DNA of 53,585 nucleotides from Streptomyces sp. NRRL F-4489 (GTDB lineage: Bacteria > Actinomycetota > Actinomycetes > Streptomycetales > Streptomycetaceae): the NCBI RefSeq assembly GCF_001509485.1, contig NZ_LLZI01000234.1, forward strand, positions 1-53,585, written 5' to 3'. Below are positions 41,487-48,183 of this stretch, piece after piece. Positions within the stretch are counted from its first letter, which is position 1. Each line of letters opens with the position of its first letter. The translations under genes were made by a program, and so were the position numbers. A model generated the notes under the pieces. That model saw only the letters and a program-made list of their open reading frames with translations, did no database searches and was not told the origin of the DNA.

Positions 41487-42326
41487 TTGGTCAACATCAA
41501 GGAGTTGAACCCCGACGCCTCGCCCCAAGCGGCCTACGGCGCCCGTCTCCGCAGCTTGCGGGAGGCACGCGGGTGGACTCAGGACCAGTTAGCTGAGCAG
41601 GTGGGGTACTCGGGGAGGCATATCTCGGCTGTCGAAACAGGGCGCAAACCGCCGACTCGCCGTTTTTCGCAGGCCTTAGACACTGCTTTTGGGCTCTCCG
41701 GTACCACAGAGTCGTTCGAACGCGCGTGGGGGGAGATCCGGAACGGCAGCCTGCTGGAGGGCTTCCCGGAGTACAAGGCCGCTGAGGCAAAGGCAGCGGA
41801 GATCCGTCTGTACGAAGTAGGCGTAATCCCTGGACTCTTGCAGACCCCGGAGTACGCATCGATTCTTGCCGAGAGCGCGGTCAAGCGTGGTGCGATCACG
41901 CCTGAACAGGCGGACGAACGCGTCTCGATCGTCGTCGAACGTCAAGCTGTGCTGGCTCGGCCACGTCCACCGCTGATCTTCGCCGTGCTGGACGAGAGCT
42001 GCGTCCGGCGCCCCGTCGGCAGTCGTCAGGTCATGGTCGCGCAGTACGAGCGTCTACTGGAGTTCGCCCAACTGCCGAACACCGTGCTTCAGATCGCGCC
42101 CTACAGCATGGGGGAACATCGTCCATTCGACTTGCCGTTGTACGTACTGACGCTGTCGGACCGCTCACTCTTGTCCTACGCCGAGTCTGCACAACGAGGG
42201 CACCTTGAGAGGGAAACCTCCTCCGTTCTGCCTCTCTTGACGGCATACCATCAGCTACAGGCCGAAGCGCTCCCTCAGGCAGCCTCTGTGGCCATGGTTC
42301 AAGAGCTACGAAAGGGCACCCCGTGA
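41487..42326 (+). CDS. XRE-family regulator with DUF5753 domain
   Basis: A 279-residue regulator: N-terminal helix-turn-helix (AAYGARLRSLREARGWTQDQLAEQVGYSGRHISAVETGRKPP) and a C-terminal DUF5753 domain (EIRLYEVGVIPGLLQTPEYASILAES, RPLIFAVLDESCVRRPVGSRQVM, LQIAPYSMGEHRPFDLPLYVLTL). Proteins of this kind form bald-like XRE/DUF397 pairs in Streptomyces. TTG 41487 is favoured over the ATG at 41454 because GGAGGG lies four bases before it and family N-termini begin LVNIKELNP. The stop overlaps the DUF397 start (GTGA). Confidence 0.9.
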   Translation: MVNIKELNPDASPQAAYGARLRSLREARGWTQDQLAEQVGYSGRHISAVETGRKPPTRRFSQALDTAFGLSGTTESFERAWGEIRNGSLLEGFPEYKAAEAKAAEIRLYEVGVIPGLLQTPEYASILAESAVKRGAITPEQADERVSIVVERQAVLARPRPPLIFAVLDESCVRRPVGSRQVMVAQYERLLEFAQLPNTVLQIAPYSMGEHRPFDLPLYVLTLSDRSLLSYAESAQRGHLERETSSVLPLLTAYHQLQAEALPQAASVAMVQELRKGTP

Positions 42327-42520
42327 CAACCGACTCCCATCGCTGGATCACGTCCTCGTACAGCAACAACGGCGGCGCCTGCATCGAATGGGCGCCGGAG
42401 CACGCCCGGAGTGCCGGGGAGGTTCTGGTCCGCGACAGCAAGAACCCCGGCGGGCCCATGCTCACGCTGACCCCGCAGGCGTTCGCCGGGCTGGTGCAGT
42501 TCGCCAAGTCCCACGGCTGA
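42323..42520 (+). CDS. DUF397-domain protein, copy 1
   Basis: A 65-residue DUF397 protein with WITSSYSNNGGACIEWAP, VLVRDSKNPGGPMLTLTPQAF and the ending AGLVQFAKSHG. GTG 42323 overlaps the XRE stop, so the pair is translationally coupled. DUF397 proteins are thought to be inhibitors of the neighbouring XRE regulator. It is followed 58 bases later by a near-identical copy. Confidence 0.9.
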   Translation: MTTDSHRWITSSYSNNGGACIEWAPEHARSAGEVLVRDSKNPGGPMLTLTPQAFAGLVQFAKSHG

Positions 42521-42578
42521 CGAGGCTCCCAGCGGGACCGCCTGCACGACCATCCTCATCCACATGCAGGGAGAACCT

Positions 42579-42761
42579 ATGAAGTGGGTCAAGTCCTCCT
42601 ACAGCGGCAATGGCGGTTCCTGCATTGAATGGGCACAGGAGCACGCCCGGAGCACCGGCGAGGTTCTGGTCCGCGACAGCAAGAACCCCAGCGGCCCCAT
42701 GCTCACCCTGACCCCGCAGGCGTTCGCCGGGCTGGTGCGGTTCGCCAAGTCGCGCGTGTGA
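42579..42761 (+). CDS. DUF397-domain protein, copy 2 (tandem duplicate)
   Basis: A 60-residue DUF397 protein (KWVKSSYSGNGGSCIEWAQ, VLVRDSKNPSGPMLTLTPQAF, GLVRFAKSRV) nearly identical to the gene at 42323. ATG 42579 has GGGAGA four bases before. The duplicated block (about 42360-42515 versus 42598-42755) has diverged in the first ten residues but almost not in the second half. It is probably also an XRE partner. Confidence 0.87.
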   Translation: MKWVKSSYSGNGGSCIEWAQEHARSTGEVLVRDSKNPSGPMLTLTPQAFAGLVRFAKSRV

Positions 42762-42779
42762 CGCCGCCGCGTTCGCAGG

Positions 42780-42814
42780 CCCCGCTGCTCGTTGGCTTCT
42801 GAGTGGCGGGGTTT
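42780..42814 (+). terminator. Weak hairpin after the DUF397 pair
   Basis: CCCCGC (42780-42785) and GCGGGG (42806-42811) form a 6-bp stem with a 20-base loop, followed by TTTG. It lies between the DUF397 gene and the convergent SDR gene and is a plausible but weak terminator. Confidence 0.35.
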
Positions 42815-42844
42815 GTCGTGCCGGGCGGGGGGCCGGCGTAGGCG

Positions 42845-43606
42845 TTACAGGGTGCGGAGGGCGCCGCCGTCGATGTGGAGCATGGTGCCGGTGATGTAGG
42901 AGGCGGTGGGCGAGAGGATGACGGCGGCCATGCGGCCGAATTCGTCGGGGGTGCCGTAGCGTCGCAGGGGGATGTTGGCTGTGCGGTCGGCGCGCGTACG
43001 GGCCGGGTCGTTGGTGGCCTGTTCCAAGCCCTTGAGGCGGTCGGTTTCTATGGAGCCGACGATGAAGCCGTTGACCCGGATGCCGCGTGGCCCCAGCTCG
43101 TCGGCCAGGGTCTTGGCGGCCATGGCGAGTCCTGGGCGCAGGCCGTTGGAGACGCTCATGTTCGGCCAGGGGGATTTGACGGAGAGGGAGAGGACGAAGC
43201 CGATCGAGCCGTCGGCGGGGAGTACCGGTGCGGCGGTGCGGGCGAAGCGGAGGGCGCCGAGGAAGACCGACTCGAAGGAATCGCGCCATTGGTCGTCGGT
43301 GATGGTGGTGATCGGGCCGGTGGGCGGGCCGCCTACGCTGATCAGCACGCCGTCCAGGCGTCCGAACCGTTCGAGGGCACTGGCCACCAGGCGGTCGGCG
43401 GCCTGCGGGTCGGCGTTGTCGGCGGTTGTTCCCAGGGCGTGTTCCGGGCCGCCGAGCGTCGCCACGGCGTCGTCCACCGCGTCCTGGCTGCGTGAGGAGA
43501 TCACTACGCGGGCGCCTTCGGCGACCAGGGCCCGGGCGGCGGCCAGGCCCAGTCCCTTGGTGCCGCCGGTGATCAGGAAGACTTTGTCGTTGAGTCCCAA
43601 GTCCAT
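42845..43606 (-). CDS. Short-chain dehydrogenase, atypical active site
   Basis: A 253-residue SDR with the cofactor motif GGTKGLGLAAARAL and ISSRSQDAVDDAV that favour NADP. The late motifs are HIDGGALRTL and RRYGTPDEFGRMAAVIL. The catalytic YxxxK is not conserved: after the SLSVKSPWPNM strand the sequence is SNGLRPGLAMAAKTL, with Asn in place of Tyr, a variant known from a subfamily of actinobacterial oxidoreductases. A weak ACGGGG site precedes ATG 43606. The substrate is unknown. Confidence 0.87.
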   Translation of the reverse strand: MDLGLNDKVFLITGGTKGLGLAAARALVAEGARVVISSRSQDAVDDAVATLGGPEHALGTTADNADPQAADRLVASALERFGRLDGVLISVGGPPTGPITTITDDQWRDSFESVFLGALRFARTAAPVLPADGSIGFVLSLSVKSPWPNMSVSNGLRPGLAMAAKTLADELGPRGIRVNGFIVGSIETDRLKGLEQATNDPARTRADRTANIPLRRYGTPDEFGRMAAVILSPTASYITGTMLHIDGGALRTL

Positions 43607-43726
43607 GGTGTCCCCGTGGGGTTGGGGAGCGGGGGTCGCTCCGGGCCTGCGCCGTCAATTGAGTTAAGCCGCCGCCGTCCCGCATGGCAAGAAGGTGATC
43701 TCAGTATGCGGGCGCGGTTCGGGTGG

Positions 43727-44281
43727 TCATGGGGCCGGGCGGCGGCGGCGTGCGTAGTAGGCGTACGTGAGAGCCAGCACCAGCGGGCCCCACAGCATTC
43801 CCGGCGCGATGCATGCGGTGGCCAGGGCTTCCCACCAGGGGTTGGCGTAGCCGACGTTGTGGAAGTCCGCGATGTGGAACCAGCCGAGGGCCGCGGTGCC
43901 CCACATGGCCGCGGTGAGGAGCAGTCCGCCGGCGGTCGCCGGGATGATCACCGCGAGTGGGGGGATGCGCCTGCCCCCGATGACGGGCAGCCGGGCGGGT
44001 ACGGTCTCGCCCCAGCCGCGTACGAGTATCAGGGACAGCAGCGCCAGGCCCTCGGAGGCCACGCTGAGCCCGAAGACGTAGAAGGCCGCCCACCACGGCA
44101 GTCCCGGCGCCTGGGGATCGACGGCGCCCATGCGGAAGCCGAAGGCGAACGGCAGACGCCACAGGCACCAGGGCAGCAGGAGGAGGGGGATCGCGCGAGC
44201 GGTGTTGGTCGCCCAGCGTGGGACCGGACGTTCGGTGTCGGTGGCCGGCTTCGATGGCGCGTGCAGGGCCCGGATTCTCAT
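43727..44281 (-). CDS. Conserved membrane protein
   Basis: A 184-residue membrane protein with about four to five hydrophobic segments (residues about 30-50, 62-85, 105-125 and 155-175). Motifs such as PWCLWRLPFAFGFRMG and NVGYANPWWEALATACIAPGMLWGPLVLALTYAYYARRR are typical of a family of small Streptomyces integral membrane proteins without known function. ATG 44281 has GGGAAG upstream; the open frame to 44347 would add a basic tail. Confidence 0.75.
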   Translation of the reverse strand: MRIRALHAPSKPATDTERPVPRWATNTARAIPLLLLPWCLWRLPFAFGFRMGAVDPQAPGLPWWAAFYVFGLSVASEGLALLSLILVRGWGETVPARLPVIGGRRIPPLAVIIPATAGGLLLTAAMWGTAALGWFHIADFHNVGYANPWWEALATACIAPGMLWGPLVLALTYAYYARRRRPAP

Positions 44282-44465
44282 GGGTCCAGCTTCCCGGCGG
44301 GGACGGGGTGCGTGATCGGCCTGGGGTAGGGCGGCGGTCCGCCTCACGGGGGAGCGTGGGTCCGTCGTGGGGCGGGCCCCACCGCCGCCTGCCCGTACGG
44401 CCGGTGGTGCAGGCCGCGCCGACTCCTGCGGGCCCCGGCCGCGTGGCCGGCGGGAACGGGAGGCG

Positions 44466-45011
44466 TCAGAGCACGGCGAGCCGGTCCGCCAGTAGCTCCA
44501 CCCTCCGCTCGGCGTCCGCCGGTGGCAGGCGCCCGGCCCGGGTCAGGGTCGCCAGTCCGTGCAGGGCCGCCCAGAACGTCTCGGTGAACAGGCCCGGGTG
44601 GACGCCCTCGCCCGCGACCTCGCCGAGGGCTTCCAGGAGGGCGGCGAAGGCGTCCTTCAGCGGCTCGGGGGTGTCCTCGTGCGCGAACGCCAGGCCGCCG
44701 TCGAGTCGGAAGATGGCGTCGTAGACCGCCGGGTTGCGCGCGGCGAAGTCGAGGTAGGCGCGGGCGAGGGCGGTGACCCGGGCGCGCGGGCCGTCCGCGG
44801 CGGAGGTCGCGGATGTCGTGGAGGTCGCGGACGAACGAGACGCGGTCCAGGCCGTTTGCAGGCGTGCGTGGTCCGCCGGGGTGGGGTGGCGGAGGGTCAG
44901 TCCCGCGGGGAGCGGACGATCGGCGGCGGGTGGGCCGGACGGCTGCGGGGCGTCGGCGGATACCGGGGCGTCGGCCGGTGGCTGGTCAGCGGCTTGGGGG
45001 ATTTCGGGCAT
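44466..45011 (-). CDS. TetR WHG-domain protein without its HTH (possible hybrid with a GNAT start)
   Basis: A 181-residue frame. Its last ~100 residues (ARVTALARAYLDFAARNPAVYDAIFRLDGGLAFAHE, KDAFAALLEALGEVAGEGVHPGLFTETFWAALHGLATLTRAGR) form the TetR C-terminal WHG domain. The DNA-binding helix-turn-helix expected before it is absent. Residues about 34-52 read LPAGLTLRHPTPADHARLQ, like the start of a GNAT acetyltransferase, and the intermediate ~25 residues are Ser/Thr/Ala low-complexity. This suggests a deletion fused two genes. It could be a pseudogene; function is doubtful. Confidence 0.5.
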   Translation of the reverse strand: MPEIPQAADQPPADAPVSADAPQPSGPPAADRPLPAGLTLRHPTPADHARLQTAWTASRSSATSTTSATSAADGPRARVTALARAYLDFAARNPAVYDAIFRLDGGLAFAHEDTPEPLKDAFAALLEALGEVAGEGVHPGLFTETFWAALHGLATLTRAGRLPPADAERRVELLADRLAVL

Positions 45012-45129
45012 GGCCGGCTCTCCTCGGTGGGTGCGTTGCCGGCCAGCGTAGACGTGGGGTGGGGAGCGGGGCGGTGGGGTGGATCACCGCCCCCACCGTC
45101 CCGCTCCGGGGCGAACGGGCAGGAGGCGG

Positions 45130-46173
45130 TTAGGAGTTCAGGGGCTTGCGGGCCACGACGACCCCGTTGGCGGCGGGGGCGGCGAAGGGGCGGACCTCGA
45201 TGTCGGTGAAGCCGGTGTCGAGGAGCCAGGAGCGGTACTCGGCGCCCGTGTAGTTCCGGCCGAAGGTCTCCACCAGCATGGACAGGCTCATCAGCGTGGC
45301 GTCCAGCGGGCCGTCCTTGGTGTCGGCGACCAGGAGTTCGCTGATCAGCAGCCGGCCGCCGGGGGCCAGCGCGTCGTAGCAGCTGCGCAGGATGGCGCGG
45401 CACTGGTCGATGTCCCAGTCGTGCAGGATCATCGACAGCAGGACGACGTCCTGGCCGGCCGGCAGCGGGTCGGTGAAGAAGCTGCCCGGGGCGAAGGACA
45501 CCCGGTCGCCGAGCCCGGCCTGCTTGACCTTCTTCTCGGTGAGGTCGCAGACGAAGGGCAGGTCGAAGATGGTCGCGGACAACTCCGGGTAGGCGCGGCA
45601 CAGTTCGATGGCATACGCGCCGCCACCGCCGCCGACGTCCAGCAGCGAGCGGGCCGCCGACAGGTCGACCGCCCGGGCCAGCTCGCGGGCCGTGGGGCGG
45701 GAGATGGCGCTCATGCCTTCCCAGAAGGTCTCCACGACGACGGGGTTGGTGTCGTCGAAGAGGGAGTCGCGGCGTTCGCTGTCCCAGGCGGTCGGGCGGT
45801 TGGTGCGCAGCGCCTCGTCCAGCCGCAGCCAGCCCGGGTAGTCGTGGCGGGAGACCACTTCGACCCAGCCGCCGACGTAGTCGTCGCTGCCGCGGAGGAG
45901 GTAGCGGTCGGTCATGGGGGTGTTGCGGTAGCCGGCGCCGTCGCGTTCCAGGAGGCCGAGGGCGGCGCAGCAGGTGACCAGCTGCTCGACCGGGCGCTCC
46001 TCGAATCCCAGGACGCCGGCGAGGTCGGCCGGGGTCATCCCGGGGCGTTCGGCGAACCGCTCGAACACCTGGCGTTCGTGCGCGGTCACCAGCGTCTGGG
46101 ATACCCAGAGGCCGTAGACCATGTTCATGATCGGCATGACGGATACCGGCTCGTCGGCGGAGGTCGTCGTCAT
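45130..46173 (-). CDS. SAM-dependent O-methyltransferase
   Basis: A 347-residue class I methyltransferase of the plant-type/polyketide O-methyltransferase group, cytoplasmic. An N-terminal dimerisation winged helix (ERFAERPGMTPADLAGVLGFEERPVEQLVTCCAALGLL) is followed by the SAM site LLDVGGGGGAYAIELCRAYP and the acid IFDLPFVCD. The catalytic His is in SMILHDWDIDQCRAILRSCYDALAPGGRLLISE. It follows the PhyH-like gene by 40 bases and probably O-methylates a phenolic or aromatic product of the nearby aminomutase cluster. Confidence 0.92.
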   Translation of the reverse strand: MTTTSADEPVSVMPIMNMVYGLWVSQTLVTAHERQVFERFAERPGMTPADLAGVLGFEERPVEQLVTCCAALGLLERDGAGYRNTPMTDRYLLRGSDDYVGGWVEVVSRHDYPGWLRLDEALRTNRPTAWDSERRDSLFDDTNPVVVETFWEGMSAISRPTARELARAVDLSAARSLLDVGGGGGAYAIELCRAYPELSATIFDLPFVCDLTEKKVKQAGLGDRVSFAPGSFFTDPLPAGQDVVLLSMILHDWDIDQCRAILRSCYDALAPGGRLLISELLVADTKDGPLDATLMSLSMLVETFGRNYTGAEYRSWLLDTGFTDIEVRPFAAPAANGVVVARKPLNS

Positions 46174-46213
46174 TCGTCACTCTTCTCGGTAGGTCGGCTC
46201 GGTACGGCAGGGG

Positions 46214-47161
46214 TCAGACGGTCTGTTCCGCGACCGATTTGCTCCACTCGCGGGCGGTGGGGCTGGCGGCCCGGCGGGTGGCCTCGGACGGCACGACGGG
46301 GGTGGCGGCCTTGCGGCCGAACAGCACGTCCATCGGCTCCTCGATGTCGCCGGCGTACCCCATGGCGAAGCAGCCCTGCTGGTAGCCGATCACCTTCAGC
46401 AGCTCCTCGGGGAAGGTGCGGGCCAGCTCCGGGGGCGCGACGAGGTACTGGTTCTCCTCCTGGCGGACCCAGCCCGCGCAGTAGCTGAGGATCAGGCCGC
46501 GCCGGACGTCGTCGGTGCGGTTGTGGCCGCCGCCGTGCACGACCTTGCCGGAGAAGATGAACACCGAGCCCTTGGTCATCTCCACGGGGATCGAGTCCTC
46601 GTGGCTCACCTCGTCGGGCGAGAGCGCGTCGCTGCCGGGGACGACGCGGGTGGCGCCGTTGGCCTCGGTGAAGTCGGTGAGCGCCCAGAAGAACTGGCAC
46701 ATCACGTGGTGGTCGGCGGCGAACGGGAAGAAGTCCCAGACCAGTTCGTCCTTGTGCAGCTTCTGCGCGACCGAGCCCGGGTAGGCGCTGATCAGCTGGG
46801 TCTGCGAGAGCTGGAACTCGGTGGAGCCGCTGAGGAGTTCGCGGGCGACGCCGGTGCACAGCGGGTGCGTGATCAGCTCGCGGCCGGTGGCGGAGCGGGC
46901 GACGAGGCTGCCGGTCCGCTTGGTCTTCTGGCCGGCGAACGCGTCCGGGCCGAAGGGGGTGGCGTCGATGTACGGGGTCATCTCGGCCAGGAGGGCGTCC
47001 ACCGTTTCCGGCGGCAGGACGTTCTCGACGACGGCGTAACCGTTCACGCGCATGCTGTGCATGATGGCGTCGAGGCCGGCGTCCTTGGAGAAACGGTCAT
47101 TGACCTCGGGCTGGACGGATTTTACGGGCTGCACGGATTTCGCGGGTTTCACGGGGTCCAC
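46214..47161 (-). CDS. Phytanoyl-CoA-dioxygenase-like Fe(II)/2-oxoglutarate oxygenase
   Basis: A 315-residue PhyH-family oxygenase with the iron triad LHKDELVWDFF (His-x-Asp) and VVHGGGHN (distal His), plus the 2-oxoglutarate arginine in DDVRRGLILSY. NGYAVVENVLPPETVDALL is the family N-terminus. PhyH members hydroxylate or desaturate natural-product intermediates. GTG 47161 is chosen for the AGGGAG site seven bases upstream. The N-terminus includes a short repeat (VKPAKSVQPVKSVQPE). It is the first gene of a two-gene operon with the methyltransferase. Confidence 0.88.
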   Translation of the reverse strand: MDPVKPAKSVQPVKSVQPEVNDRFSKDAGLDAIMHSMRVNGYAVVENVLPPETVDALLAEMTPYIDATPFGPDAFAGQKTKRTGSLVARSATGRELITHPLCTGVARELLSGSTEFQLSQTQLISAYPGSVAQKLHKDELVWDFFPFAADHHVMCQFFWALTDFTEANGATRVVPGSDALSPDEVSHEDSIPVEMTKGSVFIFSGKVVHGGGHNRTDDVRRGLILSYCAGWVRQEENQYLVAPPELARTFPEELLKVIGYQQGCFAMGYAGDIEEPMDVLFGRKAATPVVPSEATRRAASPTAREWSKSVAEQTV

Positions 47162-47360
47162 GGTGTTGCTCCCTGGCTCGGGTACGGGGATTGCGGTGCG
47201 GCGCCGGGCCGGCCTCCTCCTTTGCGGACTGCGTAAAAGGAGAGGTGGCGGAATGGCGAGAGGGCGGGCGAATTCGTCACTGCCTCGCCTGATGTCGCGC
47301 ACGGGTGCGCGATGAAATGTCGCACGCACGGCACCGCACGACGGCTTTCCGGCGCGACCG

Positions 47361-47372
47361 GGAATGCATTCC
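47361..47372. promoter_or_regulatory. Perfect palindrome near the PhyH-like promoter
   Basis: GGAATGCATTCC is a perfect 12-bp palindrome about 17-29 bases downstream of the expected start of the leftward transcript. It is a candidate operator by position only. Confidence 0.4.
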
Positions 47373-47395
47373 GCGCCGGAGGTTTCCTGAATAGA

Positions 47396-47424
47396 TCATT
47401 ACCTGCCGTTGACCATCGGGGCAA
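47396..47424 (-). promoter_or_regulatory. Promoter for the PhyH-like/methyltransferase operon
   Basis: On the minus strand TTGCCC (47419-47424) is followed, after exactly 17 bases, by TAATGA (47396-47401), a near-consensus vegetative match. The transcript would start near 47389, leaving a ~228-base leader before GTG 47161. Confidence 0.6.
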
Positions 47425-47856
47425 GGGTCGTTCGGGCGATCGGCCGGTTTTCGGCCCGGGTGAGCGGGGGCCGGCCGACCGGGTGCGGGCGGGCGATCAC
47501 CCCTGCCGCCGATCGCCCCCGGGAGTCCGATCACCTGGCATACCCGCAGCTCAGGGGCGCGCGGGGCGGGTTGGCGGCAGGCTTGCGGCGGGCTCGCCGC
47601 GACGGATCAGGGCAGCCGCCGCCCCCCGGAGGCCGTGCGCCGGGCCGAATAATGGCCATTCAGCCGGGACCCCCTGCGAATAAGCCATCCGGACACGTAC
47701 GACCCCCGCAAAAAGCGCCACGCCCCACCGGATTCCAGCCAGCGCGTACACCGGTCGGCCGGATGGCGCGATCCTTTCGCGAATGCTTCCCCGGCGCGTT
47801 GCGGGAGGGTCAATTGTTTAGGGCGGTGCGGCGAGGGCCAGGATTGCCCCGTGTGA

Positions 47857-47885
47857 TTGACCCGCACGATTCGGGAGGTTAGCGT
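47857..47885 (+). promoter_or_regulatory. Promoter for the aminomutase operon
   Basis: TTGACC (47857-47862), a 17-base spacer and TAGCGT (47880-47885) form a strong match to the vegetative sigma consensus. A second TAGCGT starts at 47887. The transcript would begin near 47892, leaving a ~292-base leader before ATG 48184. Confidence 0.65.
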
Positions 47886-47997
47886 GTAGCGTGTTCGGCG
47901 GATCAGCGGAGTTCCGCCGCCATAACGCCGCCCAGTGCGCCGCGTATACGATCCGGGTACGGTCGAGTGCCCGCTTTTCCCTGACGCCTTCTCGCGT

Positions 47998-48113
47998 CAC
48001 GTTTCCTCCGCGGCACGTTTCCCCTGCGCGTTTCTCGTGACGGTTCCCGTAGCGGATACCCGTACCGATTTCCCCGCTGAGGGATTCCCCCGCGGCTTCC
48101 CGTAACGATTCCC
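47998..48113 (+). repeat. Nine imperfect copies of a GTTTCCC-like motif in the 5' leader
   Basis: Within 116 bases the pattern (C/A)GNTTCCC recurs nine times: CACGTTTCC, CACGTTTCC, GCGTTTCTC, ACGGTTCCC, CGGATACCC, CCGATTTCC, GGGATTCCC, CGGCTTCCC, ACGATTCCC. Spacing is 11-17 bases. The copies lie inside the predicted leader of the aminomutase transcript and could bind a protein, form structure or derive from slippage. Confidence 0.5.
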
Positions 48114-48183
48114 GGCCCTGGCCCCGGCCCCGGCCGTCCCGGCCACGCGCCCCCTATCCCCATATCCAAGGAGTGAGAGAGCC

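Larger units (their letters stand above)
47162..48183. other. Long divergent intergenic region of the aminomutase cluster
   Basis: About 1,020 bases without a convincing gene; frames present are shadows lacking ribosome sites. It holds two consensus-like promoters pointing outward (next entries), a palindrome and a repeat-rich leader. The unusual length for a Streptomyces gap suggests complex regulation. Confidence 0.6.

Noticed and set aside
47312..47882. Frames in the divergent region of the aminomutase cluster
   Set aside because: Basic low-complexity translations overlapping promoters, without ribosome sites.
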